Shown: positions 31,011 to 43,900 of the stretch, one piece after another
Layout: each line of letters starts with the position of its first letter
Position numbering within the stretch: the first letter of the stretch is position 1
Source: Puffinus mauretanicus
Lineage: Eukaryota > Chordata > Aves > Procellariiformes > Procellariidae
Length of the DNA stretch: 64,000 bases
Assembly: GCA_023333565.1 (NCBI GenBank)
Contig: JAJKFH010000347.1
Span: forward strand, 1 to 64,000
Direction: 5' to 3'
Translations under genes and position numbers: made by a program
Notes under the pieces: generated by a model
Databases searched by the model: none
Told to the model about the DNA's origin: nothing
What the model saw: only the letters and a program-made list of their open reading frames with translations

Positions 31011-32730
31011 TTGCAGCCGCCGCTATTGTCTGCCTCCCTCCCGCAGCCCCGGGGCCGGAGCCCAGAGGATGCTCCCACTCCGGGTCGGACGGTGGCCCCG
31101 AGACGCTGCCACGCACCCCCCACAGCCCGCGGGTCCCCCCACGCTAGCGACCCACGGAGGTTGGCGTGCTTACACCCCCCCGCCGCTCTCCGGCCTCCCG
31201 CTGGCCTCTCCTGCGTGTACCCAGCGCGGAGATGCTGCCTTTCGCCCACGCGTGGAATAGATAGCTCATTCATGGACAGGCGTCTTTCTCGGTTCAACGT
31301 TAGGAGCGCTAAACGCCTAACGCGGGGTGTAGCACACGGCAAGCGGTGGAGACCCCCCGAGATGAGAGGGGGCTACCCTTCACCCCCAGGCCGGGAGGGG
31401 AGGGAGGGTGAGGACAACTGCTGGGCTGGGGGGACCAGAGGCAAAAACGAGGCGGGGAGGACAGGCAAAACCACCCCGAAAGAGGGACATAGGTAGAAAC
31501 CCCCAAGCAGCGCACTTTTGGCCAGAAAGTGCTTGGGATGGTGGCTTTTAATTTAGGCGGTGCAGTGGTCCTCTGGAGGAGATCCAGGGGATGCATTCGC
31601 AGCGAGTTACAAAGGTGCAGGGAGGAGGCAGGCTGCTGTGCTATGCCGGAGCATCCCCGAAGAGCATTAAACTGTGTCATGGATCAGTGTCATGATGACG
31701 TATGACACACCACAAGGGATCATGATGAGTGACTGGCATGATAGACATGGATAGTGGACCAAAGTCTCCTTGACAGTTCTTAGTCATATGTCTTGGGGGG
31801 ATAGTTTTACATTCGTGATCCGTTTATTTGGAGCCAATTCCGGGAGCGAGACACATGAAGCACACGACTGAATCTGTCTAAGCAGGATGAAGATGGGCTT
31901 AAATGGCACAAAGGATTACGGGGGAAATCTGAAGAGGTCACCGGTTGAGGTGCAAAGCGCTTGGCAAAAAAACACCTGCTATGCCTAATTAAGCAGGACG
32001 CCCCCGCTTTCTCCCAGCAAAGGGACGGCTCAACTAAGCGTTACCCGGCGCATCGCCGCGCTCCTCCCGCAATCCGCTGCAGAACCGCTTAAACACCGCG
32101 CACCTCCCGTACCCCGCTCTGGGATAACCTCCCGCCCCATCACAACTTGTGGGATGCCGCTCGTGTCCTTCTCATCACGCGTGGGCTTTGCTTGCGGGCT
32201 GCCGAGACCCGAGGGCTGGGTCGCGCCGCGGAGAAGCACGGAACAGACGCATCCTCGCGGCTCCTCCGCCTCTTATAAACCACTTAAACCGGGCGCAACG
32301 CGCCCCAACACGCCTCTCACTACGAGGGGGAGAGCCCGAGGAGCTGGAGCTGCGGGTTTCCTTTTGTTTGCAAACATCCCGAGCTACCAGGGGGAAATTT
32401 GGGCTTCTTTTTTCCCTCCCCCCTCCCCCCGCTGCACACTTATCCCCAAGCCTGTGCCCCCCTCGGCGGGTGTCCCAAGCAGGGCAAGCCGGGTCCTGGT
32501 GACCTGCTGCAGGCGATCGGCACCCCGAAACTCTCCTGGGCTGGCTGGGAGTGCTTGTCATCCCAGTGGGGATCCCGGACAGGCTTCTCCCCGGGAGAGG
32601 AGATTCTCAGGGCTCCCTCTTCGCACAGCCCCGCTTGATGACCTCTAAAAATATTTAGAGGAGCAGAATGAATGGTATTCGCCCCGAAAAGGAGAATCGC
32701 AAGAGGGAAACCACCTTTCAGCCTGACACG

Positions 32731-32732
<2 letters not shown>

Positions 32733-32765
<33 letters not shown>

Positions 32766-32775
32766 AAAAAGAAAA
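32733..32775. repeat. Poly-A tract with A/G tail
   Basis: 31 consecutive A, then GAAAAAAG-type repeats. No adjacent retroposon is recognisable. Confidence 0.9.
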
Positions 32776-32819
32776 AAGAATCTGCTGATCCAGATGCTGT
32801 AAGAAGTTCACTAAATGTG

Positions 32820-33140
32820 TGAGCAGGTAACGCAGGGAATAGCGACATTGTTAACAGAAAACATCTAATTAACAATGACTTCATTTGATTGGGAGGATGA
32901 AAAAGCCTTTTTAAACCAGTCCAGATTTACTGGCCTAAGCGCAGCCAATTTATGAATATGGAGGCTGTATTGAGTCTGCCTTCTTTCAAGATGTCATCTG
33001 AGGGGTAATAGTATAGGTGAAGTCATTTAGTTACACTGTGGAAACTTTTATAGTCCCTTTCTTGGGAATTTAATTCAGTGCTTCTTCATTTTATTAGGAA
33101 CAGACTGACTCCATCAACGGCGCTCTCCATGTTTAGAGGC
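32820..33140. promoter_or_regulatory. CNE-like block with an inverted pair of SOX-type sites
   Basis: CATTGTTAA at 32846-32854 faces TTAACAATG at 32869-32877, 9-bp perfect inverted arms with a 14-bp spacer and a TAATTA in between. Unique AT-rich sequence follows to about 33140. Confidence 0.4.
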
Positions 33141-33479
33141 ATGACTGCTTGAAGCAATTAGGCTCCCCAATTAGCATAGTTCTCCTGACCCCAGCAGCAC
33201 CACCAGGTCCTTACGTTATCCATCTCTTCAAAGTGGGGGAAAGCCAGAATAAAACATGCCTCCCGACTGTCCAAGGGTGGTGAAACCAACCCGCCAGCGG
33301 GCTACCAAAATTACCCCTTTGCCCTTAGAGGGGGAGGAAGGGGGGGAGTAAAAATAAAATAAAATAAAAAAAAGCCTCCCAGTAGCACCCCGGTGCCTGT
33401 GTTTCAGCAGTTTTGCTGTTTCACGCGTGTTTTGTGCTGATTTCCAGCGTGTTGCCAAAACGCTGCCTAACTCCCGCCT

Positions 33480-34050
33480 GCTCCCCCCCGCCTTCGGCCG
33501 CACCGCGGGGGTCGCCCCGGGGAGGGGGTCGGGGGTCGCCCAGGGGGATGGGGGATGCTCCCGACTCTGCCCCGCTCCAAGACGTGGATCACGTCCACGC
33601 GGGGAGGGACAAACAGTCAGCGAGGGCGCGGAGGCTGGACCCGCGCAGGCGCAGCCGTCCCTCCACGGGTGCTTTTTTGGGGGGTCGGGGGGGGCCGTGG
33701 CTGGCAGCGGAAGTCGCTCCCGGCAAGCCCCCTCCCTCGGCTGCCCCTCCAGCCCTTTGGGTACCACCAGGTCGACGGTTTCAAACCCGTGCCCCCCCCC
33801 CTCCCGCGTGGGTTTCCCGAAAAAGTGACCGCGGGGGGGGGCGCGAGGATGGGGGGGCGAGGATGGGGGGAGAGCGGGTCTGATCCTGCCCAACCCCTCT
33901 CCCCCCACGGCCCCTCGCTGCCGCGGGCAGCCGGCTCCCCCCGCACGCCCCCGGCCCCAGCAGCGCATCCATCTCAAGGAGCTGAAAAGGTGGGTCAGGA
34001 CCAAGGTGGCCGGTGCCCGAGGGGCCCGATCCTGAAAAACCCGCGGGGGG
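33480..34050. promoter_or_regulatory. Last CpG-rich patch before the AT-rich desert
   Basis: GC-rich with poly-G and poly-C runs and overlapping Pro/Gly/Arg ORFs on both strands. It marks the edge of the GC-rich domain around NR2F1. Confidence 0.4.
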
Positions 34051-37000
34051 GGGCTTCAGGGACCCTCTGCTCCCTCCTCGCCTCCAAAAGTCTGTATCAG
34101 CCACTCGCCCATCACGGGTAAAAAGACTAATTTCTTTTTCCCCCCACCTCCAACCCCCCTGGAAGCCCATGAGGGGATCCAGCATTCAGCAGATAGAGCC
34201 ATCCGCCCAGAGCTTCGCAGCACTATGGAAGAAAAATCTCTATAAAACGAAATAGGCAATCAACTGAAATCTATCCTCTTTAAATAAACTGATTCCTTAG
34301 TATTTTCCCAGTGTTGCTGTAAGTTGTTGTCTGTGATGTCCCCCAGGGCTCTTTCCTCTGCTCTCTGATTTGGTGTATAAAAGCAGCTCTGAATGATGGA
34401 TTACTGTGTCATTGCAGCCTGCGAAGGATTAATTTGTTTCATTGATTTCTCTTTAGGCAGATTGCCAGAATTCTCTGCTTCCCACCTTTCCCCGGGACTT
34501 CCAGAAGTAATAGACAGTAATAGCCTAAGACAAATCAGCCCATTCTTGTAAAAATAGAAACACAAAATCCTGAAGTCCCAGGAAAGCCATAAAGAAGTTT
34601 TTTCCTTGTTGTGCTGTAAAACCACCGATTCCTAAAGTGAGTCCATCTTCCCTCCTCTCCCCAGTCCCCTATTATAAAAAAGGTTGCAGAGTCCGGGGAG
34701 GGGGGCGGCTGCTTAGTCTTAAGAGCAATTTCAACAAGCAGTTGCATGTTGACGGTGGGCATTTGACAGTTATGGAGAAATGTTTTGTTCACGCTCAACA
34801 ACAGGGGTAGGAATCACTGTGGGTAAACCTCACAGTTCATTCTTTCTTAAAATCGCTGGGACGCCTATAGCTAATCTATTATTGATCCATCTGCCTGTCT
34901 GGGGTATCAAGAAGAAATGCGGTTTATGTCAGGTCCTGGAGTCCCTGGTCTGATGTGGGGGTGGATGGGACTGGGCTCTCCCAGATCAATTCGTCTGCAT
35001 GCTTTCAGGATAATCTGATCAGAAAATCAGGCCTTGAAGCGCTGGGATGTGGTGGAAAAAGAGAGCCGGGCACTCCTTTCAGCGCAGGTTGTGGGAGGGC
35101 AAGGGGACGAGAGGAGATCCCATGCTGTACATAGCCCACTGCTGCTGTTCTGCCCTTTTCAGACCTGCTTTAGCGACTCCAGGCATGGGTCAGCTGTGCT
35201 AATCTATGTGTTTCCACAATGCAGCGCTAAAAATTGCATTGATTTAGTGTTCTGAAGTTAAACCTTAGATGTAATTAGTCCTATAGTAAAAAGTAATGCT
35301 GTCATGTGCTAATGTCTTTCCAGCTCGGGCTTGTGTAAAGCTATGCCGTGCCGAAACAGCACTTTTAGATAGCACCGAGGGTAAAGAAGCATTTATTTCA
35401 CCTCTGATCTGCCTTGTGATGAGAGTAGTTCAACAGATACTTTCAAAGGGACGGTAAATTTATCGTACTGGATAGCACAGATCCACTGCATTGCAAACCT
35501 AGGAAATTCTGAAGTTACAGCCCTATTATTTCTTTTTTTCCCCCCTGCACTCCGGGAGGATGTAAGCCTGCTACTTCCTATTTTAATTTACTGTAATTTC
35601 AGGTCGAATCCAAATACCAGTACTTGGGTCACAGCATGATTTCCTTGATATCATGCCAGAAAATATGCCTTGCCCTGGCTGAGCAATGTTCTTGTATTTA
35701 CTTGCATGAGATCCCTCTGCGGTGTGTAGAGTCTAACTTTTCCCTTCTGCACCTAACGTAGTTTTTGAAGGAACTATAATAGTAGTTATAAAGAGGGTTA
35801 TGTGTTCGCTCCTGGGAATCCCTAGAAATCCCTACATTGTCTGGGGAAACCCTGCAGCGTGGGTTAGCCTGCAGTAAGACAAGGGTGGCTGCCTTCAGGC
35901 ACGGCAGCCTGGAAAACGCTGGTGTCCTGGGGAATGCTGCAAGCTTCCCTTCAAAGGCTTCTCTGGTGTAACAGGGACCCCCCCCTTTTCTGGCATAACA
36001 CAGACTCACTCTGCCCGGCATTCCCACTCCTGATGGTTTTTCACTGTCAAGCAACTTTGAAAGGAAAGGCACAAAATGCAACAGTTCACATTTTTCCTGC
36101 TCGGATAGCCAAGCCCCAGGGAGGCTTGGCTCTGAACCCAGGGCTTGTCTTGCTTGGGAGCAAATGCTCCTATCCCCTCTGCCCCTTCCTCCTTGCCGAT
36201 CCTTTTCAGCTCACACAGGGGAATCCTTCTGCTCCTTTGCTAGGCACTGAAGAAAGTTGTGCTCTTGGTAAATAACGATAACAATATTCTTGGCTTGGAA
36301 AGCCTGAGTCAGGAGCGGAGACAGATTTCCACCCCCATCCCTCCCGTTTGCAATAAAACAGGCAGAATCCATCACAGACCAAACTTAAAAAGCTTAAGTG
36401 AAGCTCACATCCTTTCATCCCTGCAGGACTGGAGAGAAACAGAGTCTGTTAGATTAGCAAACATTAACCTCTCGCATAGTTCTGGATGTAGGATTAATGT
36501 CTACTGAAGGGACAGCTGTATGACCCTCACACATACACTAACTATACATTAGGGCTGTCACTCTATCGATCGGGAGAAGTTTGTGTGAAGAAGCACTCCC
36601 CACCAGGGAGCAAAACAGACTAGAGCTGGAAAAAGCTATTTGTGCTCTGCTAAGCCACACTTTTAAAAACTCAGTTCCCGTTTCTGGCATCCACAGTGCA
36701 GATGAGCTGAAATCTGCATGCTTCACCCCGAGGTTCTGCCTCATACAGACCACACACAATTTCCAGCTGTGACCCTGGGATCGGCTCATCTTTGGGCAAA
36801 ACACAGACCTGTGCCAATGCTGGATTTGCACATAGTAGAGCATTGCTTAGACTCTGCCCACATGAGGTTTTGAGTCCCCGTGGGATTCTCACTGGCTGTA
36901 CATTAGCATATCTATTTCCATTTAGCTAATTTGGAAGAGACTCCTTTCCCAGATTTTCCTTCCTTATCTGAGAAAAAGAAGAAATAGGGGTGAATAATAT

Positions 37001-40000
37001 GTTTGTCAAGCTTTCTTCCCATTAAAAATATGAAAACTTCATGCTATGAAAACACAGGTTGATTGTTTCCTAGGGTTTGCTGGATTAGGTACAAACACTG
37101 GGCTTGACTCTGATCACACCCTATTTTCGTGTTAGTCTAACTCTTCTCATAACACAGGAATTCCACAGATGTAGCAGCGGGTTCAGTGCATTTCTGAAAA
37201 CAGACTTATTTTAGTTATATAAATGAAAATAAATGCGTATTTTTTAAGCTTGTATATTAAACATTAATGGTTTCTTGGAGTCCGATCCACACAAATATTT
37301 GGATGTCAAATATTGAACTTTCCAGCCCCTGATGGTAGGAGAAATGACTGTGCTGTGGGCTCCCAAGCACCCCATAGGAAGAAAGGAGAGAGGTGCATCC
37401 ACCAGAGCAAATTCGGTTGGAGCCTTTGTGCCTCGCAGGCAGCGTGACCAGCAACGTGGCCCGTGGTGGCCCACACAGAGCCTTCAGCAGCACTAGGTGC
37501 CTGCTGAAGGTGGTTGGATGAAGAGAAAACACATGATGAGATGAAGCCAGTGCCTTTTTACCCAAGTCTGCTGTGGCTGGGGCACGTACTGAGAAGATGA
37601 GCTATCCGAGATAAGCGTGCAGACAGATGTGTCCCCTATAGGTGGACATACCCAGTCCTTGTTAACACACAGAACAGAACAGAGCTGTGCTGTACCAAAA
37701 ATATTAAACGGGTTAATTGTCCCTCTGGGCCACATGTGTGGCTGGAGAGAAAGGTCTTGCGTGCAACGTTTTGGGTGCCTGCTGGGCTTGGTGGGCTGCA
37801 GTAAGTGATGCACACAGGTTCTTCTGCTGCAGCGGCACAGACTGAGTCCAGACCAGCTGCTGAGAGCAGCGTGCTAGAGCTGAGCTGTCAGGAGCTTCCT
37901 TCTGGGGGAAGGGGAGTGGGCAAAGTGGACCCCACTCCCCTTGGGCAGAGGGAGTAGCCAACTTGCAACAACCAAGCCAAATGCTCCTTAAATGGCTGAA
38001 AAACGGCTCCTGCGTGGTACCTACCAGGGGAGGCAGTTGGTGACACCCCAGACCTGTGAATCTGGGCTCAGCCTAAAAGGGATGGAGGTCAGAGACCAAG
38101 ATAAGCTTGAAACTCCAGCAGCTGTGGCCAGCACATGTATTGCAGGGCTAAGGGGCCGGGCAGGCTAGCGGTCCTTGCGAAGGGGCCACAGGCACAAGTG
38201 CTGCTCTGTGCAGTCGTGAGCCCTGCCCCGAGGTTTTTACCCAAAGCACGTTTCTGGCAGTGGTTACCTGACCCAGCAGCTCATGCTGGAGCTGCCTCAT
38301 TCTCGAAATCTGCTATCCAACATTGAAAGATACGGCAGAAGGAGCTACGGCACATGTGGTGGTGAGGAGACACTGTACTGGTAACTGACCAAGCTGTGAA
38401 CTGCCCAAAAATTATGCTACAGGACAGTTTCCAAAGAAAATGCTGATTTGGCAGAAGAGTGTTTCAGAGGAATATATCAATTTCATCAGCTCTTTAAACA
38501 GGGGAGCATCAAAATGCTTTGCCAGAGCAGTCCTGAAATATTATCCATCACTCCATGTTCATATTAATAAAAGGAGCAAGACAAAGGCGAGAACAGCTGT
38601 TTTAAAAGAAAATCTTTCAGTCAGGTTAAAACAAGGTATTTTTGACTGTGTTTAATAGTACTTGCTGACAAATTGGGAGGGTCTTGGACTTTGCTCCTAG
38701 CTGGTGCAGCGCTGAAACGCTGCAGTTCTGGAAGATGCAAATATTGGCTTTGGTCAGCCCAAATCGACAGGTACAGGGAAAAACAAACCTGTGGGAAAGA
38801 GAAACAAAGCAGTCTCCTCTGATGGGCACAACGGGGATTTGTGTCTTGCTAAGCCTGGATCCATCTCCTTATATATTTTGTATAAGACAATTACTAGGCC
38901 CTGGGCCCAACTTCTGGATAATATTAAAGGGAAGATCCTGCCTGAAAAGGTAAACATTCAGTCAGACCCCTGACACGGTTTATTTTTGGTGTGTTCAGCA
39001 GCGGGGAGTAGCTTTTTTTTTTGTTACTGAGGGCCATGCATTCGTAGCTGTGTGCGTGGGTGTGCAGGGAGCTGCTGGATACGTGACAGCCGTGGAGACC
39101 TGCAGTGCCTCGCACAGGTGAGGAGATGGAGGGCATCACCCCACCTCTAAGTAATTTAGCTCAAACGGCCAGATGAAGGGTTAGAAAAAAATTGGATTAG
39201 CAAGGTACCCCAAAACTGGGCACTGTCACTTCTCCAGAAACACGTTCTCCCAGCAAATAATTTGATTTTTCCATTGAGGCAGACAAGGGTAAGCAACAGC
39301 TGGTGTGTTGTAGGTCTCTTGAAAGTCTGCTGAGGGTTAATTGCAACTTTCCCAGGAATTTATTTGTTTTTAATTCTCCTAGAAATTTGAGGTTGCTTAA
39401 TGTATGAAATGGCATTCAAGTGGTTAACACTCACGCACTTCTGAACAGTATTTGGAAAGGAAGTATGGTCTCTTGCCCACCCATTAACCTCTGCTATTAT
39501 GGGGCTTTTATACCAGCAGCAGTAAAATTCACCTCCCTGCTGTATGTGTTGCTGTATCGAAGATCAAAGTTATGTAGTTTGCAAAAACATGGAAAGTATA
39601 GCATAATTAAATCTATTTGTTTAGTTAGAACTCAGTGTTTAATGAATAACAAATTTCTGCTTGTCCACAAACTGCATGAATGAAAACACCAAATGAATGA
39701 GCAGGGATTTCTTGCATCAGATTTTACAGCCAGCACTGTATTGATACTTCATTTTTTCCAAGTGAGTAAAAAGTTAAAAGTACGTGGCTTACCACACTAG
39801 TGCCTCATTACTACGCTCACAGGGAATGTATTAAAAATGGTGGGATCCTACATAGTTCCAGCGCTTTACATAGCTATTAAAATTAGCTGCACCAGTGATT
39901 TTTTTCAATTTACACTATGTTAAACAGCATTAAAGAAATACAGTTCTGGCTCTAAGCAGCTTTTCAGCTTTACTGTATTCCAGGATACCAAGAAGGCCAT

Positions 40001-40867
40001 CACTAGTAAACCATACATGCATGTTGGTGGAAGGGAATCTCGGACATCTCAGCCCAAAATCCACTGATTTTTAACACGACAACCATAACGTATGCGCATG
40101 AGCTCAAGACTGGAAAATGATTCCTGTTGGACATCCTTTTCTAGAGAGCCCAACATGAACTTTGTTGACCAACTGCTATGGTTGGTCACAGTATGGTAGA
40201 AACACGGACCATGGCTTTAGTTGGGAAAAGTACCGGACATACCTCCAGTCTATACGTCATACTGGACTAACCACATTTGACTTGTGTATTTTATTTTTGT
40301 GTGTTCTAAGCTATTTTTTGAAATGACATTAGCAGGCAGAAATGGCATTCAAATTAACTGTGATACTTCTCTATCAAAACTGTGTTTTATCCTCTGAGTA
40401 ATATTTTTGGGATTTTCCCTAGCATTTGAATAGTGAAGACAAAAGTTTTTCAGCATTTTATTAGGCTTTTTGTTGTTTTTCTCAGCTACGTTAACAGAGA
40501 CAAAATAATGTCATCAATTTTGCCATTTCAATTTTCAAATTTCCTTCCTCATTCATTGACACGATGGTACGCTGTCTGGGCTATGACAATTTCCATAGAT
40601 TTAAGTTCAGAATGCTGTGTTTTTACTGGAAATAAAAAATGTCCCAAGACATGAGTTTTGCAACTGGTTACACTTCAATTGTAGTTTACATTTGGTTTGA
40701 TATTGTCCCTTTGAAATGACAACAGCTTTAGAGAAGGTGTAAAATGCAGGCGGTGATCCCTTGCAATCATTATAAAATAGCATGAGAATGCCTGTAACAG
40801 TAGGAGTAGCGTCCTGGCTATATTCCAGTTTGGCTAACTACATCCTGTTTTTCTAAATTCAGGTTTA

Positions 40868-40945
40868 TTTGTGAGTTTGATCCAAAGCCTCCTGAAATAA
40901 CTGTTTTCCCATTGCTACATTCTGGTCCCAGACTGGTTGTTCTTC
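40868..40945. mobile_element. Possible relic of an ancient amniote palindromic repeat
   Basis: The stretch beginning TTTGATCCAAAGCCTCCTGA resembles a repeat common in turtles, crocodilians and birds that begins TGATCCAAAGCC and carries CCATTGA-type arms. Resemblance is from memory; family not named. Confidence 0.3.
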
Positions 40946-43900
40946 ACTGCTAGGTGAAGCTGTGTCCATGTCCTGTGTACTTTTTTAATGAAAAAATAAC
41001 CTTTGGTTTTCACGAGAAAGTCTAAACCTCACGTCTGGATGGCAAATAAAGGGCCAGTAAAATCCTTCTGACTAAAATATGACCAAAATACAGAATAAAT
41101 TTGATTTTATTGCTTAACACTTCTTTCTTTGTCATACATATGCCCCCACCATGCAAAAAAAAAATTACACCAGTATAAATGTAAATGAGACCAAGAGGCA
41201 GAAATCTGTCAATGGACCTGCTCTGTAGGTAGGGGGAAATGCCAAGAATAAAGTAGCTCACAGCATGGGTGCGTCGATCATTTAAAAATCACAACATTGT
41301 CTGATGCAGTTGTCAGGATACTGAAAACATATATTTAGAAACATGAGATAACAATAAATAATACAGCAAACAATGAGTTAAAATTTCAGTGTAACAGAAA
41401 TCTGCAATTAAGGGACTTTCTGCATAACGCTAGCTGCGTGGTTTAAAAGTTTTGTTTTGCAGCAAAAGTCTGAAAAAGGAACTCAACATTAAAAATCTGC
41501 ACTTTTGAATATAATGAACACATATTAAGCTACAACTTCTGCACAATATCATATTTAGGATGGTTGTTTCTTGTTTCCAGCTCTGTCTAGAACTATCTAT
41601 CTGATTCTGCCAGATTACTGGTAAAAATACAGAGCTGGAGGTCACATCTTATTAGATAATCATACAGTGTAAAGATGCTTCTCAGCTACAGAAAGAGGGT
41701 AAAGCAGTTGCTCTTTAACAGATGCCACGCTATATGAATTATGTCATTTCCATAGTTATAAAACAACTCGAGAAAATGTACTGTAACAATACGATGTATG
41801 CTAGGATTGATTACCCCAAAAATCCTTTGAAGAGGAAAAACAGAAGGGGGGAGAGGGAAAGACTGTTTCTATCCAAGCTTCACATCCTAAAGGTTTAGCT
41901 TCTGTGGAGAAAATCCTCACATTCGGTTGTTACATAGGGTGGTCACTCCATTTGTGTATTCATTATGCGCATTAAACAGTCAAATATATTCCTTCCAGTA
42001 AATATGAATAGTTTAATTTGTTCTGCTGAAAGAGAGACAACTATCAGAAATAGCAATAAAAGTCACATAATGAAATAAGAATACTAGAAAATCCGAGGAT
42101 TTTAGTACGGTCCATTATTCATTCAATTCCTGGCAGCCTTTATGATTACAAATCACTTGATTGACTAACTAGACATTCTCAAAGTGAATTATGAATCAGG
42201 TTCATTTTTCCTGGTTGAGAGTTGGTACATGTTGTAACTCTTCCACTTTGTGATATATCAAGTTCTTGTAACAGTAATAAGAGATATAATCAACTCTTTA
42301 TTTCAGGACAAATAAATTGCCTTTTCAAAAATGAAATGTGGTTGCTAACATTTTAACAGTGTGCAATGTAATTCCTTCCTGCTATTCTCAGAGTGCAATC
42401 TGCTGTGATGACATAGCTTTTGAGTATTTGACTTTGCTGAAATTATTTTAAGAGCCTCACACCCTCGGTCCGCGCACGCTGACCTCAGTGAAAATTTGGC
42501 GCTGGGGCTAAGAGCAACGAGCGGCTCTTTTCCTTGCTGAAAACGAGCCTCAGACACCTAAACCCTGGGCCACGATTTGCCCTTTTGTGCCTGCCTCTGA
42601 TCTCAGGTTGGGAATGCCGAACAGTTTTAAAGCTGTTTAAGTTTACTTTGGGAAAAAAAAAAAAGTAAAATGAATCTCTTCTAAAGTGTGCTTGACCCTC
42701 AAGTCCTCTTGCATGAAAAACTCCCTGAGGCTTTTGTGGAAATTATGCAAGGGGAATGACTGGCAGACTGGGGTGGGAGTTATTTGTAGAACAAATGCAC
42801 AATCAGATCCCAAATCCCCCTAGAATAGGTTTAGTGCGAGGTGCATTTCACCTTCGAATGGCTACATTTTACAAATTTAATATACAAAATTACAATTACA
42901 AAATTAAAAAAAAAAGACAAAAAAAAAGACGACCAGACTGAGGCTGCTCTGTGCCAGTGTCCGAGGTGAAAACACTATAAGCAGCATTTATGCCTCGTGT
43001 CTGCAGGTTGGATGTAGCCAGGACTGCTGCTTTGGCTTTCTTGAGCGTGGTGGTCTCTGGATGCTCGTGTCCCAGCCAGCAGAGCCAGCTCCCGCCTGGC
43101 CTGGGGGGCTGTGGGTACGCGGTATACCGTCAGGTCTGAGGGACAGGGTACACGACGTCGTCTGGCACAGGCGCCTGTATCTTCCCGCACGGGGTTCTGT
43201 GCGACAGCCTCAACACAGCTCCCAATTTTGCAGGGAGGAGAGGATTTTTCTTCTGGTCAGGGAGGCGATCCTGGTGTTTAGGTGCTTATTTTGGCTCCGG
43301 TCAAGGGACAGGCTGATACTCAGTGGGTTCACATTATTTATAGAACAATTTCAAAGACTTTAATCCCCTCCCCTTCCCCTCCCAAACACAAAAGCATGTT
43401 TCTAAAGCTTGTGGGAGAAAAGATGTATTACCACGTTAGTTTTTGGAAGACCTTAATGTGGTCATTCATTTTAGAAACAATGGTTACAGACTTCAGATTT
43501 ATTCCTTATTCATCTTTCTATCTCATTTCTAATCTTCTAATAACCTTAATTAAATGCTGAGTAGTTTAGAATATTATTAAATAGCTTTCATAGGATTTTT
43601 TTTTAATTTCTTATTACATCATGACTACAGATTATTGAATATTCCATTCATTTAAAAATTATGATTAAGAGGATAATCCCATAAAAGATGTTTGTAACAA
43701 TTTAAATAAACTGTGTTCATTGAGTTAGGGCATAAGAAATGAGATTTAAAGGGTGAGCAAGGGGTAAAATCAAAGCCCGCGTAGTATTAAAATCAAGTGG
43801 ATTCAGAGATTGGTCAGAATAGAGGAGGTGGTGGGTCAAAAACTGAACGAACAGTTCGAATAGAAAAATCACTTACCTTTAGGCCATGTGCCTGTCTTTC

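Noticed and set aside
36206..38330. Overlapping 60-106-codon ORFs in the desert as possible small genes
   Set aside because: Lengths are as expected by chance, no domains, no supporting splice or start context.
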